From NCBI GenBank assembly GCA_949282255.1, contig CASDPA010000001.1, positions 124,001 through 188,000 of the forward strand: DNA of 64,000 nucleotides. The letters are read 5' to 3'. The stretch is from an uncultured Spirochaetales bacterium. Its GTDB lineage: Bacteria; Spirochaetota; Spirochaetia; Sphaerochaetales; Sphaerochaetaceae. A program made the position numbers and the translations under genes. Every line of letters begins with the position of its first letter. The stretch's first letter is position 1. This document shows positions 25,825 through 34,664 of this stretch, in pieces. The notes under the pieces were generated by a model. That model made no database searches, was not told the DNA's origin, and saw only the letters and a list, made by a program, of their open reading frames with translations.

Positions 25825-27832
25825 ATTCAAAAACCGAGATACCGTTACGGAAGAAAAATGGAATCTGATCCAGAGGAGCATCCACAGTTATGGTCGTGCC
25901 TCCCTCAAACCTTTCCTTTGTCCAATGATTGGTCCAAAAACATCCTTCAGGCAGATAAACATCCCTTTTAAACAGTCCCTCATACATTATCGGGGCGACA
26001 AGCACATCAGGGCCGAACATGTATTGCTCCAAATGCTCATCCCACGCTTTTTTATCCTGAGGAAAATCATAAAAAAGCGGTCTCATCACCGGAGTTCCTT
26101 TTTCGTGGGCTTCAGCCATGATTTTCTTGAGATATGATTTCATGCTGTTCCGCATATGGATATAGCGGGTAAGGATCTTCTCAACCTTTTCACCATAACT
26201 CCATATCTCATTATCCGCACCGGAAACGCATAATGAACCACCTCCTGTTCCAAGCGGCTTTTTATGTGGATCCCTGTCACCATGGATGCGCATCACAGGA
26301 CAAAAAAGGCCGTATTCGAACCATCTGATAAGAAGTTCATGGAAAGAAGGATCATTTACATCTCCCCCATGGAAGCCTCCGATATCTGATGTCCACCAAG
26401 GAATTCCTGAAATCCCCATGTTGAGACCGGCCGCAAACTGATTCCTCAAAGAGGAAAAACTTGAATGGATGTCGCCGGACCATACCAAAGCTCCATATCT
26501 CTGGCTTCCAGCCCAGGCACACCGTATGAGGTTGATGATGTTTTCCTGCCCATTATTTTTCATGCCGTCAAAAAAGGTTTTGGCATACATTACAGGAAAT
26601 ATGTTTCCGATCTTGACATTCGGCCCCAGATAATAACGGTAATTCTCGAAATCATAAACCGCGTATTCCGGTTCCGCCTCATCCAGCCAGAAGGCCTTTA
26701 TTCCCTTATCGTAATAATTCTTTTTTACCTTTTCCCATACATATTTTCTAGCACCGGGGTTGGTTGCGTCAAAATGAAGCGTGTTTCCCATATACACCAT
26801 GCTTAACCGGAATCCTTTTTCTGTTCTTATAAGATACCCCTTTTCAAGCATTTCGGAAAAATTGCTGCTGCGGTAATCCACGGTTGGCCATATGGAAACC
26901 ATAAGTTCGATTCCCATGCTCTTGAGCTCGGATACCATGGCTTCAGGATCCGGCCAATACAAGGGATCGAATTTCCATTCCCCTTGCATGGGCCAATGGA
27001 AGAAATCGCATATTATCACCGATATGGGGACACCTCTTTTCTTATACCCCCTCGCAACTTCCAAAAGTTCCTCCTGCGTCCTATACCTGAGCTTGCACTG
27101 CCAAAAGCCTAAGCCGTAATCCGGCATCATCGGTACAGTACCTGTGACAGCGGTGTAATTCTCCTCTATCGAGGAAGGAGTTGATCCCGTGGTGATCCAA
27201 TAATCCAGCTGATCCGAGAAAAAAGCTTCAAAGCACGTTATGTTCTTACCGAATACAGCTCTTCCAACTGCGGGATTATTCCACAAAAAGCCATAGCCCA
27301 AGGAAGATAGGAAGAAAGGCACGCTTGCTTGGCTGTTACGGTGCGCCAGCTCAAGATCCGCCCCCTTGATATTCAGATATGGCTGTTGATACTGCCCCAT
27401 ACCGAAAATCTTTTCATCCTCTGAAAGGGATTCGAATCTTGCTTTTATCGAATAGCCCCCACCGATCACAGGCTTGAACTCCCTGGCCTCGATTTCCAAC
27501 GCCGAGCAGTTCGGGCTTCTGAAATCAAGACGGTTCCTGGAGTACTCCTTCAAAATCAGCCTGCCTGAGGAATCGAAAACCTGCAAGAAACCTGTCTTAT
27601 CAAGTACAGCCCTTATCCTTCCGTTTTCGATAGATGCGGAACCATCATAAAGGTTCATCACCGGATTACAGGCACATGGCTTCAAAAGTGCCCAATCATT
27701 GGTAGAAAACTCCTTTCCTCTGACGGCACGCACTCGCAGGCTGTCCTTTCCCCAAGCTTCGATCATAACGGTCTCGTTATCGAAAAAATAAAACAGCTTA
27801 CCTTCTCTTTCAAAAAATCTGGAATCCACCAT
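25823..27832 (-). CDS. Glycoside hydrolase family 31 enzyme
   Basis: A 669-residue GH31 alpha-glycosidase with no signal peptide. It shows the N-terminal beta-sandwich with EKIFGMGQYQQPYLN and ending in YGFLWNNPAVGRAVF, the (beta/alpha)8 core with VIICDFFHWPMQGEWKFDP, the nucleophile Asp in KAFWLDEAEPEY near residue 380, ALVWSGDIHSSFSSLRNQ with the probable acid/base Asp, and DIGGFHGGD. AGGAGG precedes the ATG. It converges on the lyase operon and is separated from tdk by a terminator, so it has its own promoter. Family members cleave alpha-glucosides or alpha-xylosides; the neighbourhood suggests a host glycan but the substrate is unknown. Confidence 0.92.
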   Translation of the reverse strand: MVDSRFFEREGKLFYFFDNETVMIEAWGKDSLRVRAVRGKEFSTNDWALLKPCACNPVMNLYDGSASIENGRIRAVLDKTGFLQVFDSSGRLILKEYSRNRLDFRSPNCSALEIEAREFKPVIGGGYSIKARFESLSEDEKIFGMGQYQQPYLNIKGADLELAHRNSQASVPFFLSSLGYGFLWNNPAVGRAVFGKNITCFEAFFSDQLDYWITTGSTPSSIEENYTAVTGTVPMMPDYGLGFWQCKLRYRTQEELLEVARGYKKRGVPISVIICDFFHWPMQGEWKFDPLYWPDPEAMVSELKSMGIELMVSIWPTVDYRSSNFSEMLEKGYLIRTEKGFRLSMVYMGNTLHFDATNPGARKYVWEKVKKNYYDKGIKAFWLDEAEPEYAVYDFENYRYYLGPNVKIGNIFPVMYAKTFFDGMKNNGQENIINLIRCAWAGSQRYGALVWSGDIHSSFSSLRNQFAAGLNMGISGIPWWTSDIGGFHGGDVNDPSFHELLIRWFEYGLFCPVMRIHGDRDPHKKPLGTGGGSLCVSGADNEIWSYGEKVEKILTRYIHMRNSMKSYLKKIMAEAHEKGTPVMRPLFYDFPQDKKAWDEHLEQYMFGPDVLVAPIMYEGLFKRDVYLPEGCFWTNHWTKERFEGGTTITVDAPLDQIPFFFRNGISVFE

Positions 27833-27887
27833 GATCCTCCTTTTCGCCGGATTGATATGTTGATTGTATCACCAGCATATTGCCATG

Positions 27888-27917
27888 AAAAAGAAAAACC
27901 GCTGCAAACCGCAGCGG
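27888..27917 (-). terminator. Terminator of deoC-tdk operon
   Basis: CCGCTGC and GCAGCGG pair around five bases; the minus strand continues TTTTTCTTTTT. Confidence 0.92.
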
Positions 27918-27923
27918 AGTCGA

Positions 27924-29066
27924 TCAAAAGAGCAATCCCTGCTCGAACGAGACAGGATGCCTGTTATCATAAAGGGTTTTTTCCATATAAGCCGTATCAA
28001 GCTTGAGATCCGATACAATCTTCTGTAAAAGCGCCTCTCCGATGAGATTCTGCTCGCAAAACAGATAGCATAGCGCCTTTTCCGCGATATATCCGGGCTT
28101 GAGGGAATTCATATATTTCTCCCCGTCAGGCCCATCTGAATAGCGGAGCCTTATGTTTTCATACAGTTGACTCTTGGAAATATCCTCTTTCAGGGCCTTT
28201 ATCTCCTTTAAGAGCGGACCTGGATTGCCGCCTCCCGCCTCCTGTCCCAAAGGCTTCAATGTGAAAAACGTATACTCTTTTCCAGGAAGATAATGGTGCC
28301 TGTCGCATCTTGCGGCATAGTTGGGTTCAAGGGAGCCGTTCTTCTCCCTATCCCCGCCTACCACGATCAAAGGATCGAAATAAAGTGCGGGACACTCGGC
28401 TCCGTCCACCTGATAATAACGATACGTATAAAAAGCGCTGTCCATGCAGTCATGATGTTCGCAATAAGCAGTAAGGGGAATGACATCCGTTGCGATATCC
28501 AGCATCAGCCGTGCTGTCGAATTGAATATGTCCCTGCGGAAGTTGAGTATCAATGTGGGAAAGATGAACATGCAACCTTTCTCAAGGGAATAATTGCGCA
28601 CGACATAAGCAAGCCGTTCGTCAAAAAATGAAGCCTCATCGATAATGAATGTGCCGACAGACGGATTATCGTTTATCACCTGTTCAAGTCCGAAGCTGTC
28701 GCGGATGTGCGCAATATTCTCCCCGCAGCGCACATACCCGTTGCGATAGCACAGGGCATCAGAAGGGTAATCTTTGAACCTGGCGGAGTCTATTTCGCTT
28801 CTTATGAAAAAGACATTCCTTCGATCAAGACCTTCTGTGCTTGTGAGCTTTTTCACAACATCGCTCTTTTTCTGGGCAATTGCGGCATCATGCCACACCC
28901 TTGCGGCAAATTCAGTCTTTCCCGAACCCATCGGCCCTATCAAAAGGACTCTGCGACCTGGTTTTGTGAAATCGAAATGGGTGAACGTGTCATGGACATC
29001 GATGGTTGGAAAGCCGAGCGATTTGAGAAAATCCTCACCTTCCCGTTTATCCTCAATACGAGGCAT
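27924..29066 (-). CDS. Thymidine kinase-like protein with C-terminal extension
   Basis: A 380-residue type II thymidine kinase-like ATPase, longer than the usual 190-220. It has P-loop [18 protein letters not shown] near residue 40 (TK normally GPMFSGKT), [19 protein letters not shown] matching the DEAQFF motif, and a zinc lasso with Cys/His in AYCEHHDC and AARCDRHH. The last 110 residues, from about PLGQEAGGG onward, form a helical extension I do not recognise. The ATG at 29066 overlaps the deoC end by 14 bases. Together they suggest pyrimidine deoxynucleoside salvage. The extension may make it act on another substrate or multimer. Confidence 0.85.
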   Translation of the reverse strand: MPRIEDKREGEDFLKSLGFPTIDVHDTFTHFDFTKPGRRVLLIGPMGSGKTEFAARVWHDAAIAQKKSDVVKKLTSTEGLDRRNVFFIRSEIDSARFKDYPSDALCYRNGYVRCGENIAHIRDSFGLEQVINDNPSVGTFIIDEASFFDERLAYVVRNYSLEKGCMFIFPTLILNFRRDIFNSTARLMLDIATDVIPLTAYCEHHDCMDSAFYTYRYYQVDGAECPALYFDPLIVVGGDREKNGSLEPNYAARCDRHHYLPGKEYTFFTLKPLGQEAGGGNPGPLLKEIKALKEDISKSQLYENIRLRYSDGPDGEKYMNSLKPGYIAEKALCYLFCEQNLIGEALLQKIVSDLKLDTAYMEKTLYDNRHPVSFEQGLLF

Positions 29067-29715
29067 TGCTCTTTTCCCCGTTGATGATAGCAACCCCGGA
29101 GGAGGTTCCAAGCCTGGTTGCTCCCGCTTCAATCATGGCCAAAGCGGTTTCATAGCTTCTGATGCCGCCGCTTGCCTTGACCTGCACATGATCGGAAACC
29201 GAGGCTCTCATCAAGCGCACATCTTCAGCTGTTGCGCCTCCCTTGGAAAAACCGGTGCTGGTCTTCACGAAATCAGCTCCTGCTTTTTCTGAAAGCTGGC
29301 AAGCGATCTTTTTTTCATCATCGGTCAAAAGGCAGGTTTCGATAATCACCTTCAAAACCTTATTTCCTACGGCTTTTCTCACCGCCTTGATATCTTCTTC
29401 AACGAAATCATACATCCCGCTCTTTAATGCACCGACGTTTATGACCATATCCACTTCGCTAGCGCCGTCCTTGACTGCTGTCTCAGCCTCGAAGGCCTTT
29501 GCAGCAGAGCTTGTGGCACCCAAAGGAAAGCCGACAACCGTGCACACGTTCACATCGGAGCCTTCAAGCTCCTTTTTTGCAAGGGCCACCCATGAACTGT
29601 TTATGCAAACCGAAGCGAAATTGTTTTCCCTGGCCTCCCTGCAGAGGTCGATGATCTTCTGACGCGTCGCATCCGCAGCCAGAACCGTATGATCGATAAA
29701 CTTTGAAAGTTCCAT
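29053..29715 (-). CDS. deoC: Deoxyribose-phosphate aldolase
   Basis: Class I aldolase of 220 residues that splits 2-deoxyribose 5-phosphate into acetaldehyde and glyceraldehyde 3-phosphate in deoxynucleoside breakdown. It begins [18 protein letters not shown], and has [38 protein letters not shown], the Schiff-base Lys in [14 protein letters not shown] and the second active Lys in [13 protein letters not shown] precedes the ATG at 29715. It is first in an operon with the thymidine kinase-like gene, and complements the BMP nucleoside importer at the left end of the window. Confidence 0.96.
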   Translation of the reverse strand: MELSKFIDHTVLAADATRQKIIDLCREARENNFASVCINSSWVALAKKELEGSDVNVCTVVGFPLGATSSAAKAFEAETAVKDGASEVDMVINVGALKSGMYDFVEEDIKAVRKAVGNKVLKVIIETCLLTDDEKKIACQLSEKAGADFVKTSTGFSKGGATAEDVRLMRASVSDHVQVKASGGIRSYETALAMIEAGATRLGTSSGVAIINGEKSNASY

Positions 29716-29805
29716 AGCTTTCCTCCGTCCGATTATCATAGCTCAAGAAGAAGGAGTGCGCAACAAAACCTTGAAAACTTGGGCCAAGACATATAAGCTT
29801 TCGAT

Positions 29806-30747
29806 ATGCTTCTTAATTTTTTCAGTGCATCCTTCACTTGGATAATGCTATTCATACTTCTTTTGAACATGCAGCAGAGGAAGTATCCATATTCGGCAAA
29901 AAAAAGGCGTGCAGTCCTCTTATTGGCCGCACTATATCTGACCGTCTACATGATACTGATTGTTTTCAATACGGCAAAGCTGCCCTCTTGGACGCAGTGG
30001 CTGGCACTTGCAATCGGTGTGGTCCTTCTTGTGATTTTCCGCAAGGCGTGTTTTCCCTTCAAGAGAAAATGTGTCGAATGCGGGAAAAAACTCACTTTCG
30101 ATTATTTCATCGGCAATGACGAGAACCTTTGCGAGGACTGTTTTTATAAAAAGCATCCTGAGCTGAAAAAGAAAAAACAGAATCAGAGCATGAAAAAGGA
30201 GGATATTATCGACTCCTTCAAGGATGCAAAGAAAATCGAAGAAATCAAATGGGGCCTTTGGGAACCGGACGAAAGATGCGTCCTCACATACATAATCGAC
30301 AGGGCAGAAAGGAAAATCCTGCTTATTGAAAAACTGAGAGGAATGGGAACAGGACTTCTGAACGGGCCTGGAGGACATATCGAGCTTGAAGAGACCGCGA
30401 TGGAGGCCGCAATCAGGGAAACAAAGGAAGAAACAGGACTTGATGTCTGCAATCTTGAAGAAAGAGGCATATTGCGTTTCCAATTCACAGACGGTCTCAA
30501 GATGATAGGCTATGTATTCTTCACTGACAGCTATTCTGGAACCCTGTTGGAAAGGACCGATGAAACGGTTCCGGCATGGCATGACCTTGATGATATCGAT
30601 TACAGCCGAATGTGGGAGGATGACAAGATGTGGCTGCCAAGTGCTATGGAAGGAAAGCATTTTGAAGGCTGGTTCATCTTCGACGGGGAGACCTTGCTGG
30701 ACGGAAAAGTGGAATACGAAGAAGAAACCGACGAAGAAAATGAATGA
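29806..30747 (+). CDS. Membrane-anchored zinc-knuckle Nudix hydrolase
   Basis: A 313-residue fusion. Residues 1-85 form two or three membrane segments (SASFTWIMLFILLL, AVLLLAALYLTVYMILIVF, WLALAIGVVLLVIF). Residues about 88-115 hold a Cys4 knuckle, CVECGKKL and CEDCFYK. Residues 150-290 are a Nudix domain with the complete box GGHIELEETAMEAAIRETKE plus ETGLDV, most like MutT/8-oxo-dGTP diphosphatases. It presumably hydrolyses a nucleoside diphosphate derivative at the cytoplasmic face. No ribosome site is seen; TATAAG ends eight bases before the ATG, hinting at a leaderless start. The next gene overlaps it by eight bases. Substrate unknown. Confidence 0.85.
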   Translation: MLLNFFSASFTWIMLFILLLNMQQRKYPYSAKKRRAVLLLAALYLTVYMILIVFNTAKLPSWTQWLALAIGVVLLVIFRKACFPFKRKCVECGKKLTFDYFIGNDENLCEDCFYKKHPELKKKKQNQSMKKEDIIDSFKDAKKIEEIKWGLWEPDERCVLTYIIDRAERKILLIEKLRGMGTGLLNGPGGHIELEETAMEAAIRETKEETGLDVCNLEERGILRFQFTDGLKMIGYVFFTDSYSGTLLERTDETVPAWHDLDDIDYSRMWEDDKMWLPSAMEGKHFEGWFIFDGETLLDGKVEYEEETDEENE

Positions 30748-31624
30748 AGACATCATTTTCGGCCTTTGGAGCCAAGGAGATTCATCCGGTTTTCATAGCC
30801 CTATCGATAACCGGAAAGCAAAGAATATAATCAAAACTGCTTATAAACAGGGAATACGAGTCTTCGATACCGCTTTCAGTTACAAGCAGTCGAACAGCCT
30901 CTTATATTCTGCTTTAAAAGAAATCGGCGTAAAAACGGAGGATGTCGGCATCACGCTGAAAATAATGCCATATCCAAGTTTCCTAAAAAAAGTTGAGTCA
31001 AGTCTGAAAGCGCTGGCAACAGAACATGTCACGACGGTTTTGCTCCATTGGCCGGCAAAGGAGGAATTACTTTTTCCTGCATTAAAGGAGCTGGAAAAAA
31101 TAAAGGATAAAGGAATCTGTAAAGAGATCGGAGTTTCGAATTTTCCCCTACCTCTTTTAAAAAAGATATCTTCTGACTTCAACATCTTTATCCATCAAAG
31201 GCCTGTTTCCGCAATATGGAAGAAGGATCTTGAAAAGGAGTTTCTCAAGATACAAGGTTACGGAGCAATCGGTTTTGGAACTCTTGCCGGCATGGATATT
31301 CCCAAGGACAACAGAAGAAATCTATACATATACAAAGAAGCAAAAACAGATTTTCAAAACCTCATTGCCGCAATAAGGGAGATTGCAGCTAAGAATTCCA
31401 CCTCAATGGCGGAAACAACATTGTCTTATGCCAGAAGCTTATCAAGTGGAACGACCATAATAGGCGCAAGCGAGGAAAATCAATTGTCCATCCTGCAGCA
31501 TCCCCCATTTCTTAGTGAAGAGGATAAAAAGAGGCTGGACGCGCTTTCGGATAAACTTTTAAGATTCCAGATGAATGACAACATCTTCGGACATGACTGG
31601 AGGGGCGATGTACACACTGATTGA
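30740..31624 (+). CDS. Aldo/keto reductase family protein
   Basis: A 294-residue NADP-dependent oxidoreductase-like protein. The AKR barrel shows IRVFDTAFSYKQSNSLLYSAL near residue 40 with catalytic Asp and Tyr, Lys in VGITLKIMPYP, His in VLLHWPAKEELL near 100, GVSNFPLPLL, and the cofactor end TTIIGASEENQLS near 240. It is a little shorter than usual and the sequence around the Tyr (SYKQSN rather than YGNE) is divergent. The ATG at 30740 overlaps the Nudix gene end by eight bases, so translation is coupled. The substrate is not predictable. Confidence 0.88.
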   Translation: MNEDIIFGLWSQGDSSGFHSPIDNRKAKNIIKTAYKQGIRVFDTAFSYKQSNSLLYSALKEIGVKTEDVGITLKIMPYPSFLKKVESSLKALATEHVTTVLLHWPAKEELLFPALKELEKIKDKGICKEIGVSNFPLPLLKKISSDFNIFIHQRPVSAIWKKDLEKEFLKIQGYGAIGFGTLAGMDIPKDNRRNLYIYKEAKTDFQNLIAAIREIAAKNSTSMAETTLSYARSLSSGTTIIGASEENQLSILQHPPFLSEEDKKRLDALSDKLLRFQMNDNIFGHDWRGDVHTD

Positions 31625-32195
31625 AAGAGCGGAAGCGGAAATCATAGTCAAAAAATCCAGATTCATCGCCATTGCAATACCGGCATCCAGTTTGGAAGAG
31701 GTCAAGAAAGCCGTGGAAAGCGTCAGGATGGAACATCCGGAAGCAAACCATGTGGTACATGCCGCCGTTGTCGGAAAGGCGGGCACGCTCTACTCCTCTT
31801 CAGATGATAAGGAACCTAAAAACACTGCAGGCCGCCCTGCTTTGGAGGTGTTGAAAGGCCGGCACATCACAAACATCGCCGTATGTATAGTACGATACTT
31901 CGGAGGAACCCTTTTGGGGACAGGCGGACTTGTCAAAGCCTATGGTGACAGCTGCAAGGCGGTATTGGACAAAGTCAAGACCGAGGAGCTCGTAGAAAAG
32001 ACCGACATGGAATTATTGATGGATTACAGCTATCTGACACAGGCAAAGAGGATATTCCAGGAAATGGAAGCGCTCGTTGTCGAAGAAGAGTATGGAACTG
32101 CTGTAAAGCTGAAGATAAGGTTAATAAAGGACAAGGAAGAGGAAATGAGGCATAAGCTGATGGATCTTGGACAAGGAAGGATAACAATACGATAA
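31608..32195 (+). CDS. YigZ/IMPACT family protein
   Basis: A 195-residue member of the UPF0029/IMPACT family: MYTLIERAEAEIIVKKSRFI at the N-terminus, HPEANHVVHAAVVG and the family signature VCIVRYFGGTLLGTGGLVKAYG, followed by a C-terminal ferredoxin-like domain with DYSYLTQAKRIFQE. Bacterial YigZ has no settled biochemical role; eukaryotic relatives influence translation control. The ATG at 31608 is preceded by GGAGGGG and lies 17 bases inside the aldo/keto reductase gene. It ends eight bases before the converging peptidase gene. Confidence 0.92.
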   Translation: MYTLIERAEAEIIVKKSRFIAIAIPASSLEEVKKAVESVRMEHPEANHVVHAAVVGKAGTLYSSSDDKEPKNTAGRPALEVLKGRHITNIAVCIVRYFGGTLLGTGGLVKAYGDSCKAVLDKVKTEELVEKTDMELLMDYSYLTQAKRIFQEMEALVVEEEYGTAVKLKIRLIKDKEEEMRHKLMDLGQGRITIR

Positions 32196-32203
32196 AGACA
32201 GAA

Positions 32204-33556
32204 TCAGTCGATTTCCGTAATTTTATAACGCTTTTTCTTCAACAGGCTGTCCTCTTCCACTGTTTTTTCAAACAACGATTCCTTTTCGTCCACGGCATTC
32301 ACATATTTGATTGCCATGCTTATCGCTTCTTCCAAAGTTTTCAAGCTTATTGATTGGATTATATCCCCTTTGCTATGCGCCGGAGTCTCCACGCCGGGAG
32401 CCATGCAGGTGATCGTCGCAGAAGTTATGCCGTATTTCCTTGCACTTGATGCATCGGTTGCACCCGATAGCATATCCAGCCTGCCGATCTTAACAGCGTA
32501 TCCCATCGCTTTTGCCGTATCTCCCAGGACAACCGCAAGACTATCGTCCACAGCTCCCCTGTCCACAGCCTCCCTTGAGATGACCACAAGGTCCTCGCTC
32601 CTATAAAGACCGTCGACATTGATATTCTCCACTTTCCCTTCAAACCGGTTCTTCTTGTAATAATCCAATGACCCCTGCCTGCAGCATTCCTCCCCGTCGA
32701 AGGATACGAATACAAGGCGGACCGAATCGGGCCTGTTCTTTGAAAAATATTCGCTTAAGGCAAGGCAAACTCCCACTCCACTTAAATTGTCCCCGCATCC
32801 GGGAGAAAACGAAGAGGAATAGAAATTCCAGGATTTTACAAGAGACAATACCGAAAGCACCACAGAAGGAATGATTGCCAAAAATGGTAGAAAAGTCGGA
32901 ATATTCAGCCTCAGCATGATTCCTTTGGAAATCTCTTCAATCGTAAAAGCTGTGGAAATAAGCAGATTGTATATGATGCTTGCCATCGTAAAACCCAATG
33001 GACGCTTATCCTCGGCACGATTCTCAAGCCTTGCGCTATCAAGATGGGAAGAAAAAATCACGGTCCTCGATGCTTCCTTTCCTGCTTCCAAGACAGCTTC
33101 GACATTGTGCCCCGCATTCTTCACCATAAATCTTGAAAGCAGGCTGCGCCCCGCAACAATCTCCAAAAAAAACTCGATCAGAGACAATATTGAAACAAGG
33201 ATGGAAACATAGCCCAAGCCCATAAAGATAAGAAAGGATGACAAAATCATCAATGGTGGAATCACCTTGGTCCAGAAAGTGCCCAAAAGAGGATCTATCT
33301 TCACCGTGTCCATTCTGACGGAATCCGTAAAGCCCTCAAAAATGGACGCTATGTTGTTTGCGGCTCTCCTGGAAGATCTAGAAGCAGCTGGTCGCTCTCC
33401 TATCATGGAAAGCTTTTCAACATAAGCAAAGGCCTTTTTTGCCATCACTGCAGGACTAAGGGTATCATTTACATTGTATACCGTCTCCTTGACCTTTTCC
33501 TCTCTCTTTTTCTTTCCTTTCCCTAAAAATGGAAATTTTCCCTTCAAATCCCACAT
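32204..33556 (-). CDS. Membrane M28-family metallopeptidase
   Basis: A 450-residue zinc peptidase with membrane segments inserted in the fold. After a basic N-terminus come two hydrophobic stretches near residues 100-135, the metal-binding VIFSSHLDSARLE near 172, a further pair of hydrophobic segments about 195-250, then PGCGDNLSGVGVCLALSEYF with the bridging Asp, VSFDGEECCRQGS with the catalytic Glu, NVDGL and TPAHSKGD with the last zinc ligand. All zinc ligands expected for M28 aminopeptidases appear present. The ATG lacks a ribosome site, but an extended minus-10 box ends nine bases before it. Peptide substrate and membrane side are unknown. Confidence 0.88.
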   Translation of the reverse strand: MWDLKGKFPFLGKGKKKREEKVKETVYNVNDTLSPAVMAKKAFAYVEKLSMIGERPAASRSSRRAANNIASIFEGFTDSVRMDTVKIDPLLGTFWTKVIPPLMILSSFLIFMGLGYVSILVSILSLIEFFLEIVAGRSLLSRFMVKNAGHNVEAVLEAGKEASRTVIFSSHLDSARLENRAEDKRPLGFTMASIIYNLLISTAFTIEEISKGIMLRLNIPTFLPFLAIIPSVVLSVLSLVKSWNFYSSSFSPGCGDNLSGVGVCLALSEYFSKNRPDSVRLVFVSFDGEECCRQGSLDYYKKNRFEGKVENINVDGLYRSEDLVVISREAVDRGAVDDSLAVVLGDTAKAMGYAVKIGRLDMLSGATDASSARKYGITSATITCMAPGVETPAHSKGDIIQSISLKTLEEAISMAIKYVNAVDEKESLFEKTVEEDSLLKKKRYKITEID

Positions 33557-33564
33557 ACGAGGGA

Positions 33565-33573
33565 ATTCTAACA
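33565..33573 (-). promoter_or_regulatory. Extended minus-10 box of M28 peptidase gene, leaderless layout
   Basis: TGTTAGAAT on the minus strand matches an extended minus-10 element; eight bases separate it from the ATG at 33556. Confidence 0.5.
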
Positions 33574-33700
33574 GAAAGAAAAAAGGCTATAAAGGATAAA
33601 AATTGCAAAACCATAAAGAAAACGCATTGCAAAGGAGAAATCAAGATAAAAAAGAAAAGTTCATTCCAATTCATTTTTTTTCAAAGAATTAGTATGCATA

Positions 33701-33729
33701 TTGACAAAGAACACCTACTTTCATAATAT
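33701..33729 (+). promoter_or_regulatory. Promoter of tRNA cluster
   Basis: TTGACA (33701-33706), 17-base spacer, TAATAT (33724-33729), with the first tRNA beginning 18 bases later. Confidence 0.75.
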
Positions 33730-33746
33730 GAAAAGGCTTGATTATT

Positions 33747-33831
33747 GGAGAGATGTCCGAGTGGTCGATGGTGGCAGTCTTGAAAACTGCTGTGGGGCAA
33801 CTCACCGGGGGTTCGAATCCCTCTCTCTCCG
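33747..33831 (+). tRNA. tRNA-Ser (anticodon TGA)
   Basis: Acceptor GGAGAGA pairs with TCTCTCC at the 3-prime end and is followed by discriminator G. The anticodon stem GCAGT/ACTGC encloses CTTGAAA, giving anticodon TGA at 33781-33783. A long variable arm and GGTTCGAATCC T-loop complete a class II tRNA. CCA is not encoded. Confidence 0.96.
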
Positions 33832-33843
33832 GATTAAGAAAAT

Positions 33844-33933
33844 GGAAAGGTGCGAGAGAGGCCGAATCGGGCTCCCTGCTAAGGAGTTGACCTGCTAAAC
33901 CCGGGTCCGGGGGTTCGAATCCCCCCCTTTCCG
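33844..33933 (+). tRNA. tRNA-Ser (anticodon GCT)
   Basis: Acceptor GGAAAGG pairs with CCTTTCC, discriminator G. The anticodon loop CTGCTAA, closed by CTCC/GGAG, gives GCT at 33878-33880. It has a long variable arm and T-loop GTTCGAATC. It starts 12 bases after the previous tRNA. Confidence 0.96.
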
Positions 33934-33941
33934 TTTTTTTT

Positions 33942-34015
33942 GAGACCATAGCTCAGCTGGATAGAGCATCAGTTTGCGGAACTGAGGGTCGGAGGTTCGA
34001 ATCCTCTTGGTCTCG
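33942..34015 (+). tRNA. tRNA-Arg (anticodon GCG)
   Basis: Acceptor GAGACCA pairs with TGGTCTC, discriminator G. The anticodon stem TCAGT/ACTGA encloses TTGCGGA, giving GCG at 33976-33978, decoding CGC. Most bacteria instead carry ACG, deaminated to ICG, for CGU/CGC/CGA; a GCG Arg tRNA is uncommon. Confidence 0.92.
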
Positions 34016-34021
34016 TAGATT

Positions 34022-34109
34022 GGAGAGATGTCCGAGAGGTCGAAGGAGACGGACTCGAAATCCGTTGTAGTGCCTAGCATTACCGAGGGTTCGAATCCCT
34101 CTCTCTCCG
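34022..34109 (+). tRNA. tRNA-Ser (anticodon CGA)
   Basis: Acceptor GGAGAGA pairs with TCTCTCC, discriminator G. Anticodon stem ACGGA/TCCGT encloses CTCGAAA, giving CGA. Class II variable arm and T-loop GTTCGAATC are present. Confidence 0.96.
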
Positions 34110-34114
34110 GAAGG

Positions 34115-34142
34115 AAAGCACTGTGGAAACGGTGCTTTTTTT
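34115..34142 (+). terminator. Terminator of the tRNA cluster
   Basis: AAGCACTGT and ACGGTGCTT pair (one G-T) around a GGAA tetraloop and run into seven T residues. The T-run overlaps the stop codon of the converging gene at 34141. Confidence 0.9.
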
Positions 34143-34611
34143 ATTTTAAGTTTTCCTTACAGCTCCAGCTCTCCACTTCGACTTTTATGATTTCAACAGA
34201 ATCTGCATGCCTTTTAGTCAAAAGATCGCCATCGCCTCCATAGTGGGATAATATCAAGCCCAAAGCATAAAGCTTCTCCTCAGCATCATCTACAATAACC
34301 GCATGACCGGTCCCCATTATGCTTTGAAACGAAAAAGAATAAGAGCAGGGGTCATCCTTTGCGATAAGAAAATGTGCGGTATCCATTTCAAAGGAAACAG
34401 TTTTGCATTTTTTTATCAGATCCAATTTGCGGCCCTCTTTTGCACAATGGAAATAAATTTCCAAACAACCATTTTGAGCCCGATAACCGAAATTAAGAGG
34501 AACGATGTACACCTCGTCCTTATCAAGCAGTCCGAGCCGACAGCAATCGCAGGAATCCAAAATGGAAATCATCCTATCCCAATTTACAACTTGCCTGTCT
34601 TTTCTACGCAT
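34141..34611 (-). CDS. Pyridoxamine 5-phosphate oxidase-like FMN-binding protein (NimA-type)
   Basis: A 156-residue split-barrel flavoprotein of the nitroimidazole-resistance/PPOX group. It begins with MRRKDRQVVNWDRMISILDS, followed by CRLGLLDKDEVYIVPLNFGY, LEIYFHCAKEGRKLDLI (phosphate/flavin-binding basic residues) and FSFQSIMGTGHAVIVDDAEEK. Related proteins bind FMN and reduce small electrophiles or nitro compounds; some have no known activity. GGAGG precedes the ATG. It stands alone, converging on the tRNA cluster. Substrate unknown. Confidence 0.9.
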   Translation of the reverse strand: MRRKDRQVVNWDRMISILDSCDCCRLGLLDKDEVYIVPLNFGYRAQNGCLEIYFHCAKEGRKLDLIKKCKTVSFEMDTAHFLIAKDDPCSYSFSFQSIMGTGHAVIVDDAEEKLYALGLILSHYGGDGDLLTKRHADSVEIIKVEVESWSCKENLK

Positions 34612-34664
34612 AAGACCTCCATCTTTCTTTTATGATAAAACAAAAGAGGCTTTTAACAAAAAAT

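Noticed and set aside
33747-34109. Repeated GGAGAGATGTCCGAG segments as direct repeats or array
   Set aside because: They are the shared 5-prime halves of serine tRNAs; no CRISPR-like spacing or cas genes exist.
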